From Rhizobium sp. BT04 (lineage in GTDB: Bacteria > Pseudomonadota > Alphaproteobacteria > Rhizobiales > Rhizobiaceae): a DNA stretch of 64,000 bases. Location: the NCBI RefSeq assembly GCF_030053135.1, contig NZ_CP125652.1, positions 2,080,001 through 2,144,000 of the forward strand, written 5' to 3'. The translations under genes were made by a program, and so were the position numbers. This document shows, piece by piece, positions 47,008-57,996 of this stretch. The notes under the pieces are model-generated. The model was not told where the DNA came from, ran no database searches, and was given only the letters and a program-made list of their open reading frames with translations. How positions within the stretch are numbered: position 1 is the stretch's first letter; every line of letters starts with the position of its first letter.

Positions 47008-48186
47008 TCAGGCGGCAGCCTGAGCAAGCTGCGCCTTCTGGGTTTCGAAAGCCCAGGAAAGCCACGGCATCAGCTTCTGCATGTCGGATGCCTCGATCGT
47101 GGCGCCGGCCCAGATACGCAAGCCGGACGGCGCGTCGCGGTAGTGGCCGACGTCATAGGCGACGCCTTCCTTTTCCAGGAGGCCGACGAGACCCTTAGCG
47201 AAATTCGCCTGGCCATCGTCGTCGAGGGCGCTCACGTCCTTATCGACGATCTTCAGGCAGACGGAGGTGTTCGAGGCCGTTTCCGCCTTGACGGCGAGAT
47301 TGGCAATCCAATCGTTTGCGGCAACGAAATCGTGGATGACCTTGGCATTGGCATCGGCGCGACCGATCAGAGCCTTGAGACCGCCGAGCTGCTTAGCCCA
47401 GAGAAGCGCATCGATATAGTCCTCGACGCAGAGCATCGACGGCGTGTTGATCGTCTCGCCCTGGAAGATGCCTTCGATCAGCTTGCCGCCGGAGGTCAGG
47501 CGGAAGATCTTCGGTAGCGGCCATGCCGGCTGATAGGAGATGAGCCGTTCGACGGCACGCGGCGACAGGATGAGGATGCCGTGCGCGCCCTCGCCACCCA
47601 GAACCTTCTGCCAGGAGAAGGTGACGACATCGAGCTTGGCGAAATCGAGTTCCTGCGCAAAAGCGGCCGAGGTGGCGTCACAGATCGTCAGGCCCTTGCG
47701 GTCGGCGGGAATGAAATCGGCGTTCGGCACGCGCACGCCGGATGTGGTGCCGTTCCAGGTGAAGACGACGTCGCGGTCGAAATCGACGGTCGCGAGATCG
47801 GGAAGCTCGCCGTAACCGGCTTCGAGCTTGCGCACATCCTTGAGCTTCAACTGCTTGACGACGTCGGTGACCCAGCCGGCGCCGAAGCTTTCCCAGGCGA
47901 GCATGTCGACGCCGCGTTCGCCGAGCAGCGACCAGAGCGCCATTTCAACGGCGCCGGTATCGGAAGCCGGAACGATGCCGATGCGATAATCCGCCGGCAC
48001 GTCGAGAATTTCACGGGTAAGGTCGATGGCCTGCTTGAGCTTGGCCTTGCCGACCTTCGCGCGGTGCGAACGGCCGAGAGCCGCGTCGGAAAGGGCTTCG
48101 AGCGACCAACCGGGGCGCTTCGAGCACGGGCCAGAAGAAAAATGGGTATTGTGCGGACGGATGTCCGGCTTTGCGGTCTTCGCCAT
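47008..48186 (-). CDS. serC: Phosphoserine aminotransferase
   Basis: A PLP enzyme converting 3-phosphohydroxypyruvate to phosphoserine, the second step after SerA. It has 392 residues, the length of the alphaproteobacterial form. [13 protein letters not shown] opens the fold. The PLP-lysine lies in [15 protein letters not shown], and [13 protein letters not shown] and [12 protein letters not shown] are characteristic. It is the first gene of the serC-serA unit and carries a structured leader. Confidence 0.95.
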   Translation of the reverse strand: MAKTAKPDIRPHNTHFSSGPCSKRPGWSLEALSDAALGRSHRAKVGKAKLKQAIDLTREILDVPADYRIGIVPASDTGAVEMALWSLLGERGVDMLAWESFGAGWVTDVVKQLKLKDVRKLEAGYGELPDLATVDFDRDVVFTWNGTTSGVRVPNADFIPADRKGLTICDATSAAFAQELDFAKLDVVTFSWQKVLGGEGAHGILILSPRAVERLISYQPAWPLPKIFRLTSGGKLIEGIFQGETINTPSMLCVEDYIDALLWAKQLGGLKALIGRADANAKVIHDFVAANDWIANLAVKAETASNTSVCLKIVDKDVSALDDDGQANFAKGLVGLLEKEGVAYDVGHYRDAPSGLRIWAGATIEASDMQKLMPWLSWAFETQKAQLAQAAA

Positions 48187-48262
48187 GGTGCTATCCTCTC
48201 AGATAGAAAGCCCTTCGTTGGGGAAGGGTGTCCCGCCGCCGTGTGTATGGATCGGACGCTTC
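48187..48262 (-). ncRNA. Structured serC leader, candidate serC RNA motif
   Basis: Read toward serC, a conserved-looking GGCGGCGGGACACCC is followed by a hairpin (complement of CCCTTC 48211-48216 with GAAGGG 48223-48228). A second small hairpin, TATC/GATA (48192-48205), covers the ribosome-binding region AGAGGATAG. A serC RNA motif is described upstream of alphaproteobacterial serC genes, and position and pattern fit. The match is from memory and needs a covariance-model test. Confidence 0.55.
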
Positions 48263-48324
48263 ATAGTCAAGATCGAAGTGTCGCAAGCAGAAGATATTTT
48301 GACGCAGGCAAGGCGGCCGAAACG

Positions 48325-48353
48325 AAAAAAGCCGCCCGGACTCGGGCGGCTTT
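48325..48353 (-). terminator. Rho-independent terminator of the outer-membrane protein gene
   Basis: On the minus strand AGCCGCCCG and CGGGCGGCT form a 9-bp stem around a short loop, followed by six or more T residues. It lies 18 bp past the stop of the barrel gene. Confidence 0.85.
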
Positions 48354-48371
48354 CTGATGCAAGAGAGTGAA

Positions 48372-49208
48372 TTACTTGTAGACCGGCTGCTGCAGCGGGA
48401 TTGCCGGCGGCTCGTAGGCGACCGGCTGGGCGCAGCCACCGAAGAGATAGCGGGCGCCGACGCGAGCTTCGTGGACGCTGAGACCCTTGTCGCGGCCCGG
48501 GCCGCCATTTTCTGCGAAGCCGAACATGTTGCCGCCGTCGATATGCAGGTAGCGGTAGCCGACATCGGCCTTGATGTTGCAGGTCACGTCGATCGAGGCG
48601 CCGGCCATGAGCGCGTAGGTGAAGCGCCAGTTGCCCTTGCCGCCATGGGTGACCTGATCGTCGCAGAAGCTGCCGTCATCGGCGCAGGCGACGTTGCGGA
48701 GATTCTTCCACTTCACATAGGAACCGCCGATACCGGCGCCGACATACGGCGTGACGTAGCCATAGGTGCCGAGATCGACGTAAGCGTTGGCAAGCAGCGT
48801 ATAGGCGGTCAGCGAAGAGCGGTCGCTCGACGTGCAATCCACCAGCGGGAAGCCGCACTGCCCAGATGTCGAGCCCTTGAAATCAGCCTGCGTGAGATAG
48901 TCAAAAGTCAGATCGGTGCGCAGATAGCTGTTGATCTGATAACCGACACCGCCGCCGACCGTCCATGCGTCGTCCAGATCGGCACGGTCGAAATCGACTT
49001 CCGTGGCGTTGCTGCCCTGGAAATAGCGGGCGCCGCGCAGATCGGTGAAGGCATAACCGACATCGCCGCGCAGGTACCAGCCGGTCGCTTCGCTGACCGT
49101 CACCTCAGGCGGCTGCTCCGGGATAGGCTCGGCAGGGGCGAGGTCCGCGGAATAGGCGTTTGTCGCGATCAACAATGCGGCAAAGATGCCGGACAAGCTT
49201 CTTTTCAT
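48372..49208 (-). CDS. Outer-membrane beta-barrel protein (Omp25/RopB-like)
   Basis: A 278-residue precursor with signal peptide MKRSLSGIFAALLIATNAYSA. An acidic proline-rich linker and a porin-like eight-strand barrel follow. Repeating alternating strands are seen: WYLRGDVGYAFTDLRG, WTVGGGVGYQINSYLRTDLTFDY, YVTPYVGAGIGGSYVKW, CNIKADVGYRYLHIDGG, and a last strand EARVGARYLFGG. The fold matches the heat-resistant agglutinin/Omp25 family of alphaproteobacteria. Five cysteines in the loops are unusual and may form disulfides. The homologous start is ATG 49208, although the frame extends to 49313. Confidence 0.85.
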   Translation of the reverse strand: MKRSLSGIFAALLIATNAYSADLAPAEPIPEQPPEVTVSEATGWYLRGDVGYAFTDLRGARYFQGSNATEVDFDRADLDDAWTVGGGVGYQINSYLRTDLTFDYLTQADFKGSTSGQCGFPLVDCTSSDRSSLTAYTLLANAYVDLGTYGYVTPYVGAGIGGSYVKWKNLRNVACADDGSFCDDQVTHGGKGNWRFTYALMAGASIDVTCNIKADVGYRYLHIDGGNMFGFAENGGPGRDKGLSVHEARVGARYLFGGCAQPVAYEPPAIPLQQPVYK

Positions 49209-49420
49209 GGATCCCACTCCAAAATCCCGTTGCGTCGGCAGGCTCAAGTCGCTGCCAATCTGGTACGCGTCGCATGGATAATGAATGGGAAACGTTAAAA
49301 GCTGCTTAACCACGCTTGTTTACCTTGATGCAGGCACCGCCACGTCCTCGACATGGGTCGGGTTGCATCGTCGGAATGGTTCAGCCTCGGCAAAAGCAGC
49401 AGACGACATAAGCGCGCATG

Positions 49421-49448
49421 AAAAAAGCCGGCGCTTTCGCACCGGCTT
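49421..49448 (-). terminator. Rho-independent terminator of glmM
   Basis: AGCCGGTGC, a GAAA tetraloop and GCGCCGGCT form a 9-bp stem (one G-U pair) followed by TTTTTT on the minus strand. It lies 22 bp downstream of the glmM stop. Confidence 0.88.
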
Positions 49449-49470
49449 TCCATAGTCTGGCCTGATGGGA

Positions 49471-50823
49471 TCAGGCTGCGGTCCGGACGTTCGAGATCGT
49501 GCCGATCAGCTCATTGACGATGCGCTCGATCTGGGCGCGGTCGTCGCCTTCGGCCATGACGCGGATCAACGGCTCGGTGCCCGAGGGGCGAATGACGAGG
49601 CGACCGCTCCTGGCCAGCTCGGCTTCGGCATCGGCGATCGCCTTCTGCACCTGGATATCCTCCAGCGGCTTGCCGCCGCTGATGCGGACATTGCGCAGGA
49701 GCTGCGGCACCGGCTCGAAACGGCGGCAGACCTCGCTGACGGTCCGGCCGGTGCGCTTCACTGCGGCAAGGATCTGCAGCGCCGCGACGAGGCCGTCGCC
49801 GGTCGTGCCATAATCCGAGAGCACGATATGGCCGGACTGTTCGCCGCCGACATTGTAATTGTGCTGGCGCATATGCTCGACGACGTAGCGGTCGCCGACC
49901 TTCGTGCGGGCAAGCGCCATGCCGCGCTCGTCGAGGAAACGCTCGAGGCCGAGGTTGGACATCACAGTGGCAACAATGCCGTTGCCCCGCAGCTGCTGGC
50001 TCTCGGCCCAGCTTTCGGCAATGACGGCCATCAGTTGGTCGCCGTCGACGATCGAACCATTCTCGTCGATAATGATGACGCGATCCGCGTCGCCGTCGAG
50101 CGCAATGCCGATATCGGCGCGCACCTCGTCGACCTTTTTCTGCAGGGCGACGGGGCTGGTGGAACCGCAATTGAGATTGATGTTGGTGCCGTTCGGCTCG
50201 TTGCCGATCGTCACGACATCCGCACCCAGCTCCCACAGCACGGCGGGCGCCACTTTATAGGCAGCACCATTGGCGCAGTCGATCGCGATCCGCAGGCCCT
50301 GCAGCGTCACGTCGCGCGGCAAAGTCCGCTTGGCATGTTCGATATAGCGGTCATGCACACCGTCGACGCGCTTGGCACGGCCGATGTCATCGGATTTGGC
50401 GAGCTGCGCGTTCAGGTCCTTTTCGAGCAGGTCCTCGATCTCGGCTTCGAGCTCGTCTGAAAGCTTGTAGCCGTCGGGGCCGAAGAGCTTGATGCCGTTA
50501 TCCTCGTAGGGATTGTGCGAAGCCGAGATCATCACACCGATATCGCAGCGCAGCGAGCGCGTCAGCATGGCGACGGCAGGTGTCGGGATCGGGCCGAGAA
50601 TGAAGGCGTCGAGGCCGGCGGCCGTGAAGCCCGCGACCATGGCATTCTCAAGCATATAACCGGAAAGGCGCGTATCCTTGCCGATGACGACACGGTGGCG
50701 GTGGTTGCCCCGGCGGAAGATCGTGCCGGCGGCAATGCCGACCCGCATCGCGAGATCCGGCGTCATCGGGAAGACGTTGGATTGGCCGCGAATGCCGTCG
50801 GTCCCGAAATAGCGTCTTTTCAT
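49471..50823 (-). CDS. glmM: Phosphoglucosamine mutase
   Basis: Converts glucosamine 6-phosphate to glucosamine 1-phosphate for peptidoglycan and LPS. At 450 residues it has the standard length. FGTDGIRG opens the protein. The phospho-serine is Ser102 in [13 protein letters not shown], the metal loop is DGDADR, and the sugar-specificity loop GEQSGHIV and phosphate-binding [12 protein letters not shown] follow. ATG 50823 has AGGAGTG before it. ftsH lies upstream on the same strand, but a terminator separates them. Confidence 0.95.
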   Translation of the reverse strand: MKRRYFGTDGIRGQSNVFPMTPDLAMRVGIAAGTIFRRGNHRHRVVIGKDTRLSGYMLENAMVAGFTAAGLDAFILGPIPTPAVAMLTRSLRCDIGVMISASHNPYEDNGIKLFGPDGYKLSDELEAEIEDLLEKDLNAQLAKSDDIGRAKRVDGVHDRYIEHAKRTLPRDVTLQGLRIAIDCANGAAYKVAPAVLWELGADVVTIGNEPNGTNINLNCGSTSPVALQKKVDEVRADIGIALDGDADRVIIIDENGSIVDGDQLMAVIAESWAESQQLRGNGIVATVMSNLGLERFLDERGMALARTKVGDRYVVEHMRQHNYNVGGEQSGHIVLSDYGTTGDGLVAALQILAAVKRTGRTVSEVCRRFEPVPQLLRNVRISGGKPLEDIQVQKAIADAEAELARSGRLVIRPSGTEPLIRVMAEGDDRAQIERIVNELIGTISNVRTAA

Positions 50824-51005
50824 CTGCACTCCTGCGTTTTCGCGCGCCATTCAAGGCAGCGCATCCTTTCAAGCAAATCCGGCTTCAATGGGATGTCGTC
50901 AATCCAGAAGCGTGATTTATGCTTGCCTCAATTCAGCGGAATGCCACAAAATGCGGCGATCGGCACGTAAATTAGCAAGAAAAATGATTATATCCCGTTA
51001 CCAAT

Positions 51006-51041
51006 AGAAAAAGCCGAATCTCCCGCCTGGGAAATCCGGCC
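51006..51041 (-). terminator. Rho-independent terminator of ftsH
   Basis: On the minus strand a 12-bp imperfect stem forms between GCCGGATTTCCC and GGGAGATTCGGC (G-U pairs tolerated), followed by TTTTT. It lies 23 bp past the ftsH stop. Confidence 0.8.
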
Positions 51042-51063
51042 TTGTTCAAGATGGTGCCGCTGT

Positions 51064-52995
<1,932 letters not shown>

Positions 52996-53092
52996 TGAAC
53001 TCCCCAGCACTGGAACAGCCGCCTCATGGCGACCGTCTTATTCTTCTCTAACATAGGGTTGCGCCGTGCGATTGCCAAGGCGATCCCCCAGG

Positions 53093-54589
53093 TCAGATGG
53101 TTTTTCCGTCAATACTTCTTAAAGGCGGCCTCGCATAGGGCGCCGTCGCGAAAACCGCCGAAAGCCTGTTGGCAAAGATGAAATCAAATCGTGTCAAAAA
53201 GCGGTCGAAGGGTGCGAAATAGGGCGTGAGGTCGACCCTGCGGACGAATTCCTCGGATAAAGGGGCTCCTTCGGCGGTTAAAGCCGGCGCGGAGGCGACG
53301 GCGCGCTTCCATGCCGCCTTGGGGAGGTGATGCATACGCTCCCTCATTCCTGTGCTCGGACTTGATCCGAGGGATGTCACAGGAATCCAGCCACCGCGCG
53401 TCCGCGCGGTGATTGACTCAACAATGCGTGAAGCGTCTCCCGCGCCCAAGGACTTGGGCGCGCTGGATTCCTGTGACATCCCTCGGGCAAAGCCCTGAGG
53501 CCACAGGAATGAGGGAGCGTGTGGATCGGCGGCCTCGACCACCATCGATGTGGACAAACCATTCCACGCATAAAACCTTCCATCCCACACCCCAGCCTCT
53601 CCCGGCGGCAATAACAACGGCATTATCCCCCGGCTCTCGCGCGTGAGATAAAGCCCGTCACGCCTGAGATCGAAAACCACCCTGCCGGCGGTCATCCGTC
53701 CCGGTTCACTGCCGGTGGCAAATGCAAGGATACGCTCCATATGCGCCCTCCCCGGCGCAAACGGCTGTCCGCCGAAAACAGCCGTCAGGCGCCCAAGCGC
53801 ATAATCGAGGACGGCCCGATCCTGCCGCAGCCCATCCGGCAGCACCCGCCCGAGCAGACCGCGGTGAAGCGTGAAGTGACGATCCAGCCATTCGGCGCCG
53901 CCGAACGACAGAGCCAACCGCTCCGCCCAGGCCGCACGAATATCCTTCTGCGCCGATGTATCGGCCGAAAGCTGCCGGCGCGTCCGCGCGCGCTCATATT
54001 TCATATCCTCGTTGCTGGGATCGTCGATCCATCCCGCGCCTCGTTCTCTCAGGAAAGCGCGGACATCTGCCCGGGTGGAAAAAAGAAGCGGCCGTAAAAT
54101 CCAGAAACGCCGATCGAAGAGCACCGCATCGGCAATACCCGTCGAAATCTGCTCTGTCCGCATGCCGTGCATGGCAAGTGTTTCGCGCTGGTCATCGAAT
54201 GTGTGGCCGGTGACGATGAGATCAGCGTCGGATGCTCTCGCTGCCTCGACCAGAAGGCCATAGCGCGCCTCACGGGCAGCAGCCATGATGCCGGTTTTCG
54301 GCTTGGCGCCCTGCCAGACCAGGGTGGTGTGGGAAATGCCGCGCGATGCGCAGAGGGCTGCGACGTCTCGCGCCTCGTCTGCGGAACCTGCACGCAGCGC
54401 ATGGTCGACGGTTGCAGCGCATAGGGAAATCTTGAGATGGGGCGCGGCCTTCACGGCTTCATCGAGAAGGAGAAGCAGGCCGGTCGAATCGCTGCCGCCC
54501 GAAATCGCGACGAGAATGCGCGCGGGGCTTTGAAGCGAGCTAAGAAACTGGAGGATCGCCTGTTGCGGCGACGGGGCTTCCGGAGGCAT
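53093..54589 (-). CDS. tilS: tRNA(Ile)-lysidine synthase with an in-frame repeat-derived insertion
   Basis: Modifies C34 of the AUA-reading tRNA-Ile to lysidine and is normally essential. The PP-loop SGGSDST lies at residues 30-36. VTGHTFDDQRETLAMHG and DDPSNEDMKYERARTRR are TilS hallmarks. The C-terminal RNA-recognition region is interrupted by about 62 residues (about 357-418) encoded by a palindromic repeat. This includes SQESSAPKSLGAG and GWIPVTSLG. The frame is kept throughout, so a 498-residue protein is predicted, against roughly 430-440 without the insert. Sequence on both sides of the insert still looks TilS-like (HLPKAAWKRAVAS follows). Confidence 0.9.
   Translation of the reverse strand: MPPEAPSPQQAILQFLSSLQSPARILVAISGGSDSTGLLLLLDEAVKAAPHLKISLCAATVDHALRAGSADEARDVAALCASRGISHTTLVWQGAKPKTGIMAAAREARYGLLVEAARASDADLIVTGHTFDDQRETLAMHGMRTEQISTGIADAVLFDRRFWILRPLLFSTRADVRAFLRERGAGWIDDPSNEDMKYERARTRRQLSADTSAQKDIRAAWAERLALSFGGAEWLDRHFTLHRGLLGRVLPDGLRQDRAVLDYALGRLTAVFGGQPFAPGRAHMERILAFATGSEPGRMTAGRVVFDLRRDGLYLTRESRGIMPLLLPPGEAGVWDGRFYAWNGLSTSMVVEAADPHAPSFLWPQGFARGMSQESSAPKSLGAGDASRIVESITARTRGGWIPVTSLGSSPSTGMRERMHHLPKAAWKRAVASAPALTAEGAPLSEEFVRRVDLTPYFAPFDRFLTRFDFIFANRLSAVFATAPYARPPLRSIDGKTI
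53336..53520. repeat. Palindromic mosaic element inserted in tilS (copy A)
   Basis: A 185-bp element. Its ends are a 19-bp perfect inverted repeat, ACGCTCCCTCATTCCTGTG (53336-53354) and its complement (53502-53520). A second nested pair, TCACAGGAATCCAG (53377-53390) and CTGGATTCCTGTGA (53463-53476), lies inside. Small hairpins fill the gaps: CTCGGA/TCCGAG, CCGCGCG/CGCGCGG and CGCGCCCAAG/CTTGGGCGCG. It shares its arms and the CGCCCAAG hairpin with copy B at 62569, in opposite orientation. Confidence 0.9.
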
Positions 54590-54600
54590 GCCGGAAGACC

Positions 54601-55590
54601 TTAGCAGGCGAGGCGCTTCTGTTCGCTCGCAACCTTGCTGATGACGGCACGTGAAGCCTTCGGATAACGCTTCGAGACTTCGCGCAACGTCGCACAGGCC
54701 GTCTCCTTATTGTCGAGGGCGGCAAGCGACATGCCGAGCTTCAGCAGCATTTCCGGCGCCTTTTCGGAGGTACCGTATTTCTGGTGCGCATTGAGGAAGG
54801 TTTTGGCCGCCTCATTATACTTGCCCTGCGAATAGAGCGCTTCGCCAAGCCAGAAATTGGCGTCCGCCGCCCGCGCGCTGCTCGGGTAGCGGGTGATGTA
54901 CTGCGTGAATTCCTGTTCGGCCGTGCTGTAATCGCCGGACAAGACGTGGCCATAGGCGGCCTTGTACTGGTCCGCCTCACCGCCGAGCGAGGCGGTCTGC
55001 TGCGGCGCTTTGGGGTTGGCATCGGGAATCGGGCCGGAACCGATTGTGGCATTATCGTCGACGGTTCCGCCGATCGGATTGCCGTTCTTATCGAAATCGA
55101 TCGAGCCGAGTTCCTTCGGCGGCTGGCCGAGACCGCTATTCTCAGGCACGCCCGTGGAGGGAGCCGTTTCGGCTCCCTGCGGCGCTTGGATCACTTTGGC
55201 GATGTCGTCGCCGCCCGAGGCTGCCGGAGCGGCATCGGTCTCGCTCTTCTTGACGGGAGCCTTGGCACCGCCGCCGCCGGAACCCGTCTTTTCCAGCTGC
55301 TGGAAGCGGAATTCATTGTCTTCCTGCTGCTTGCGGATCGTCTCCTGCATCTGCAGCAGCTGAAAGCTCATCTCCTCGATCCGCCCATTCAACTGCCGCA
55401 ATTGCTCTTCGAGCTGCTGCACGCGGACCTCCGCATCGCCGCTCTGCACCTTGACGACGGGCGGCGCCGCCTGGTTTTCCGCGGATCGGCCGCCGAGATG
55501 CAGCCCAAAGAACGAGGCGGAATAGGCCGCCCTTTCGCTCCCGGTCACAGCCGCGAGGCACAGCATGCCTGCCACGACAAGTTTCTTCAT
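54601..55590 (-). CDS. cpoB: Cell division coordinator CpoB (YbgF), Tol-Pal associated
   Basis: Periplasmic protein linking Tol-Pal constriction with peptidoglycan synthesis. The 329-residue precursor has signal peptide MKKLVVAGMLCLAAVTGS. A coiled coil follows (about residues 60-110, VQQLEEQLRQLNGRIEEM), then a Gly/Pro/Ala-rich linker. The C-terminal TPR repeats contain QYKAAYGHVLSGDYSTAEQEFTQY, ADANFWLGEALYSQGKYNEAAKTF and PEMLLKLGMSLAALDNKETACATL. It is the last gene of the tol-pal block and lies 11 bp upstream of tilS. A terminator separates it from pal. Confidence 0.92.
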   Translation of the reverse strand: MKKLVVAGMLCLAAVTGSERAAYSASFFGLHLGGRSAENQAAPPVVKVQSGDAEVRVQQLEEQLRQLNGRIEEMSFQLLQMQETIRKQQEDNEFRFQQLEKTGSGGGGAKAPVKKSETDAAPAASGGDDIAKVIQAPQGAETAPSTGVPENSGLGQPPKELGSIDFDKNGNPIGGTVDDNATIGSGPIPDANPKAPQQTASLGGEADQYKAAYGHVLSGDYSTAEQEFTQYITRYPSSARAADANFWLGEALYSQGKYNEAAKTFLNAHQKYGTSEKAPEMLLKLGMSLAALDNKETACATLREVSKRYPKASRAVISKVASEQKRLAC

Positions 55591-55693
55591 ATGTATCGTC
55601 CTGTCCCAGTGATTCTTCGCACCTCGATGGCACGAACAGGAGATTTTTCCAATTGCTTTCAAAAAGCAACGGAGTCTGGCCAAAGTGTGGTCA

Positions 55694-55726
55694 AAAAGAA
55701 AAGGCGGCCCCTTCAGGGACCGCCTT
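55694..55726 (-). terminator. Rho-independent terminator of pal
   Basis: AAGGCGG and CCGCCTT, extended by a CCC/GGG core around TGAA, are followed by TTTTCTTTTT on the minus strand. It lies 24 bp past the pal stop and about 100 bp before cpoB. Confidence 0.85.
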
Positions 55727-55750
55727 CCGAAAGCCAGCTGTACCGGCAAA

Positions 55751-56287
55751 TTACATGCCGGCGCCGCCGAGAACCGTGACCGCACGGCGGTTCTGCGACC
55801 AGCAGGAAATATCGTCGCAGACGGCGACCGGACGTTCCTTACCGTAGGAAATCGTCTTCAGGCGCTGCGCCGGGACGCCGCGCGAAGCGAGATAATCCTT
55901 GGCCGCAGCCGCACGGCGGGCGCCGAGCGCGAGGTTGTACTCGCGCGTGCCGCGTTCGTCGGCATGGCCTTCGACGGTGATCTGGTAGTTCGGGTAGCGG
56001 GCGAGCCACTGCGCCTGACGGTCGAGCGTCTGCGAAGCATCGGCACGGATCGACGAAGAGTCGGTGTCGAAGAAGATGCGGTCGCCGACATTGACCGTGA
56101 AGTCCTGGGCCGAGCCCGGCGTTGCCGCACCACCCGCGCCACCGGCGCCGAGGCCGAGATCGCCGGCGCTGTTCGGCGGCTTCTTAGCGCAGCTCGCGAG
56201 GGCGAGACCGGCGACAAGCGCGATCATGACGGGGTTGCGGGCGAAATTCTGCATGCGGCTCATTGCCGGGGTGTGAATTCGGCTCAT
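55751..56287 (-). CDS. pal: Peptidoglycan-associated lipoprotein Pal
   Basis: An outer-membrane lipoprotein binding peptidoglycan and TolB. The signal has lipobox LALASC with the lipidated cysteine at about residue 33. A Gly/Ala-rich linker leads into an OmpA-like domain with FFDTDSSSIRADA, ITVEGHADERGTREYNLALGARRA and ISYGKERPV. The length of 178 is normal. AAGGAGAC lies 7 bases before ATG 56287, so the long start is used although ATG 56263 also exists. Confidence 0.95.
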   Translation of the reverse strand: MSRIHTPAMSRMQNFARNPVMIALVAGLALASCAKKPPNSAGDLGLGAGGAGGAATPGSAQDFTVNVGDRIFFDTDSSSIRADASQTLDRQAQWLARYPNYQITVEGHADERGTREYNLALGARRAAAAKDYLASRGVPAQRLKTISYGKERPVAVCDDISCWSQNRRAVTVLGGAGM

Positions 56288-56437
56288 GGCCGGGTCTCCT
56301 TGCGATTTCAGGGTTTCCGGACAGTAACCGCACTCGGTTAACCGCCCCTCAATGACTATGGTTAACGATTTACTGATTTGTCCCGTAGTCGCCCGGTTTC
56401 ATGACTTTGGGGCGACATGAAGGCATTGTGGCACCCG

Positions 56438-57748
56438 CTACTCCAGAAGCGGCGACCAGGCCGGGTCGGAACCGTAGGTCGGCGTCTTCACAAGCTGCTC
56501 GTTGTAACCGGTCAGATCGATCGAATAGAGCTGCGGACCGCCCGCCCCTGCCGCCTGGCGGAAGAACATCAGGACGCGGCCGTTCGGCGCCCAGGTCGGG
56601 CCCTCATTGTGGAAGCCGGTCGTCAGGATGCGCTCGCCTGAACCATCCGGTTTCATCACGCCGATCGAGAATTTGCCGCCGGCCTGCTTGGTGAAGGCGA
56701 TGAGATCGCCGCGCGGCGACCAGACCGGCGTCGAATAGGAGCCGTCACCGAAGGAAATACGGGTCTGGCCCGAGCCGTCGGCATTCATCACGTAGATCTG
56801 CGGCTTGCCGCCGCGGTCGCTTTCGAAGCTGACACGCGCGCCGTCAGGCGAATAGGAGGGCGAGGTGTCGATCGCAGCCGTCGAGGTCAGCCGCGTCGTC
56901 GTGCGCGAGCGCAGGTCCATCGTGTAGATGTTGGAATTGCCTTCCTGCTGCAGGCTCATGATCACCTTCTGCCCATCCGGCGAAAAGCGCGGCGAGAAAG
57001 TCATGCCGGGGAAATTGCCGACGACCTCGCGCTGCCCGGTTTCCAGCTGCAGCAGGTAGACCCGCGGCTGCTGATTGGCAAAGGACATGTAAGTGACTTC
57101 CTGCCGGCTCGGCGAGAAGCGCGGCGTCAGTACGAGATCGCTGCCGTCCGTCAGCATGCGCACGTTAAAGCCGTCCTGATCCATGATCGCCAGCTGGCGC
57201 TTGCGCTGCTGCTTGGTACCGGATTCGGAGACGAAGACGACACGAGTGTCGAAATAACCTTCCTCACCGGTGATCTGCTTGTAGATCGCATCGGCGATGA
57301 TATGAGCGACGCGGCGCCAGTTCTCCGGCTGCGTATAGAACTGCTGACCGGTCATCTGCTGTCCGGCGAACGGGTCCCAGAGGCGAAACTCGGCGCGAAG
57401 ACGGCCATCCGCTTCCTGGGTAACCCGCCCGGTGACCAGCGCCTGCGCATTGATGACCTTCCAGTCCTCGAAACGTGGTGCAGCATCAGGATTCGTAATC
57501 TTCTCGATAAAGGCGGTCTTGCTGATCGGTGCAAACAAGCCGGAGCGCTGCAGGTCGGCGGCAATGACCTGCGAGACTTGCGCACCCATATCCCCCTGCA
57601 GGAAGTCCGTCACCGCAATCGGCAGCGGCTGGACGTTGCCCTTTCGAATATCGAGGGTGACCAGCGCATTGGCCGGCGTCGTGAAGACGGCGGCGGTCAA
57701 TAGACCAGCTGCGACCAAAATGGCGCGAAAAAAAGAACACTTTGTCAT
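56438..57748 (-). CDS. tolB: Tol-Pal system beta-propeller protein TolB
   Basis: A periplasmic protein with a signal peptide ([20 protein letters not shown]), an N-terminal alpha/beta domain and a six-bladed beta-propeller. The propeller is shown by repeated motifs such as [60 protein letters not shown] and [15 protein letters not shown]. Its 436 residues match the family. It lies between the TolA-domain ORF and pal. Confidence 0.96.
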   Translation of the reverse strand: MTKCSFFRAILVAAGLLTAAVFTTPANALVTLDIRKGNVQPLPIAVTDFLQGDMGAQVSQVIAADLQRSGLFAPISKTAFIEKITNPDAAPRFEDWKVINAQALVTGRVTQEADGRLRAEFRLWDPFAGQQMTGQQFYTQPENWRRVAHIIADAIYKQITGEEGYFDTRVVFVSESGTKQQRKRQLAIMDQDGFNVRMLTDGSDLVLTPRFSPSRQEVTYMSFANQQPRVYLLQLETGQREVVGNFPGMTFSPRFSPDGQKVIMSLQQEGNSNIYTMDLRSRTTTRLTSTAAIDTSPSYSPDGARVSFESDRGGKPQIYVMNADGSGQTRISFGDGSYSTPVWSPRGDLIAFTKQAGGKFSIGVMKPDGSGERILTTGFHNEGPTWAPNGRVLMFFRQAAGAGGPQLYSIDLTGYNEQLVKTPTYGSDPAWSPLLE

Positions 57749-57768
57749 ACCAAACAGCCTTTCAGCAT

Positions 57769-57996
57769 CTATGGAGTCGGATCGCTGGGTTCGAAGTGCA
57801 GGACGACTTCCTTCCAGGACTCGTATTTCTCTTTCGGAAGCATGGTGAACTGCGATGCACGCAGCACCGCGCGGAGAGCCGCAGCCGATAGGTTTTTCCG
57901 AGCAGCTTCATTGCCGCCGGTGGCTTCTACCTCGGGCGAGCCAACAATCGCGCCGGCTGCAAAAGACTGGTTGTCATGGGACAGGTCGGCCAGCAT
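57769..57996 (-). CDS. TolA C-terminal-domain-like ORF directly after tolA
   Basis: A 75-residue frame that begins with ATG immediately after the TAG stop of tolA, in the same reading frame. Its residues [10 protein letters not shown] and [20 protein letters not shown] parallel the tolA ending GQPEVESSGG and RAVMKSAPFSTLPKDKYDAW. It is therefore a diverged tandem copy of TolA domain III without membrane anchor or signal peptide. No good ribosome-binding site precedes it. Translation would need coupling or TAG readthrough. It could be a functional extension of TolA, a separate small protein or a relic. Confidence 0.6.
   Translation of the reverse strand: MLADLSHDNQSFAAGAIVGSPEVEATGGNEAARKNLSAAALRAVLRASQFTMLPKEKYESWKEVVLHFEPSDPTP

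Noticed and set aside
53336..53520. Insertion sequence or integron-type element in tilS
   Set aside because: There is no transposase, no attC-like site and no gene cassette. The repeat is short, palindromic and of the intergenic mosaic type.
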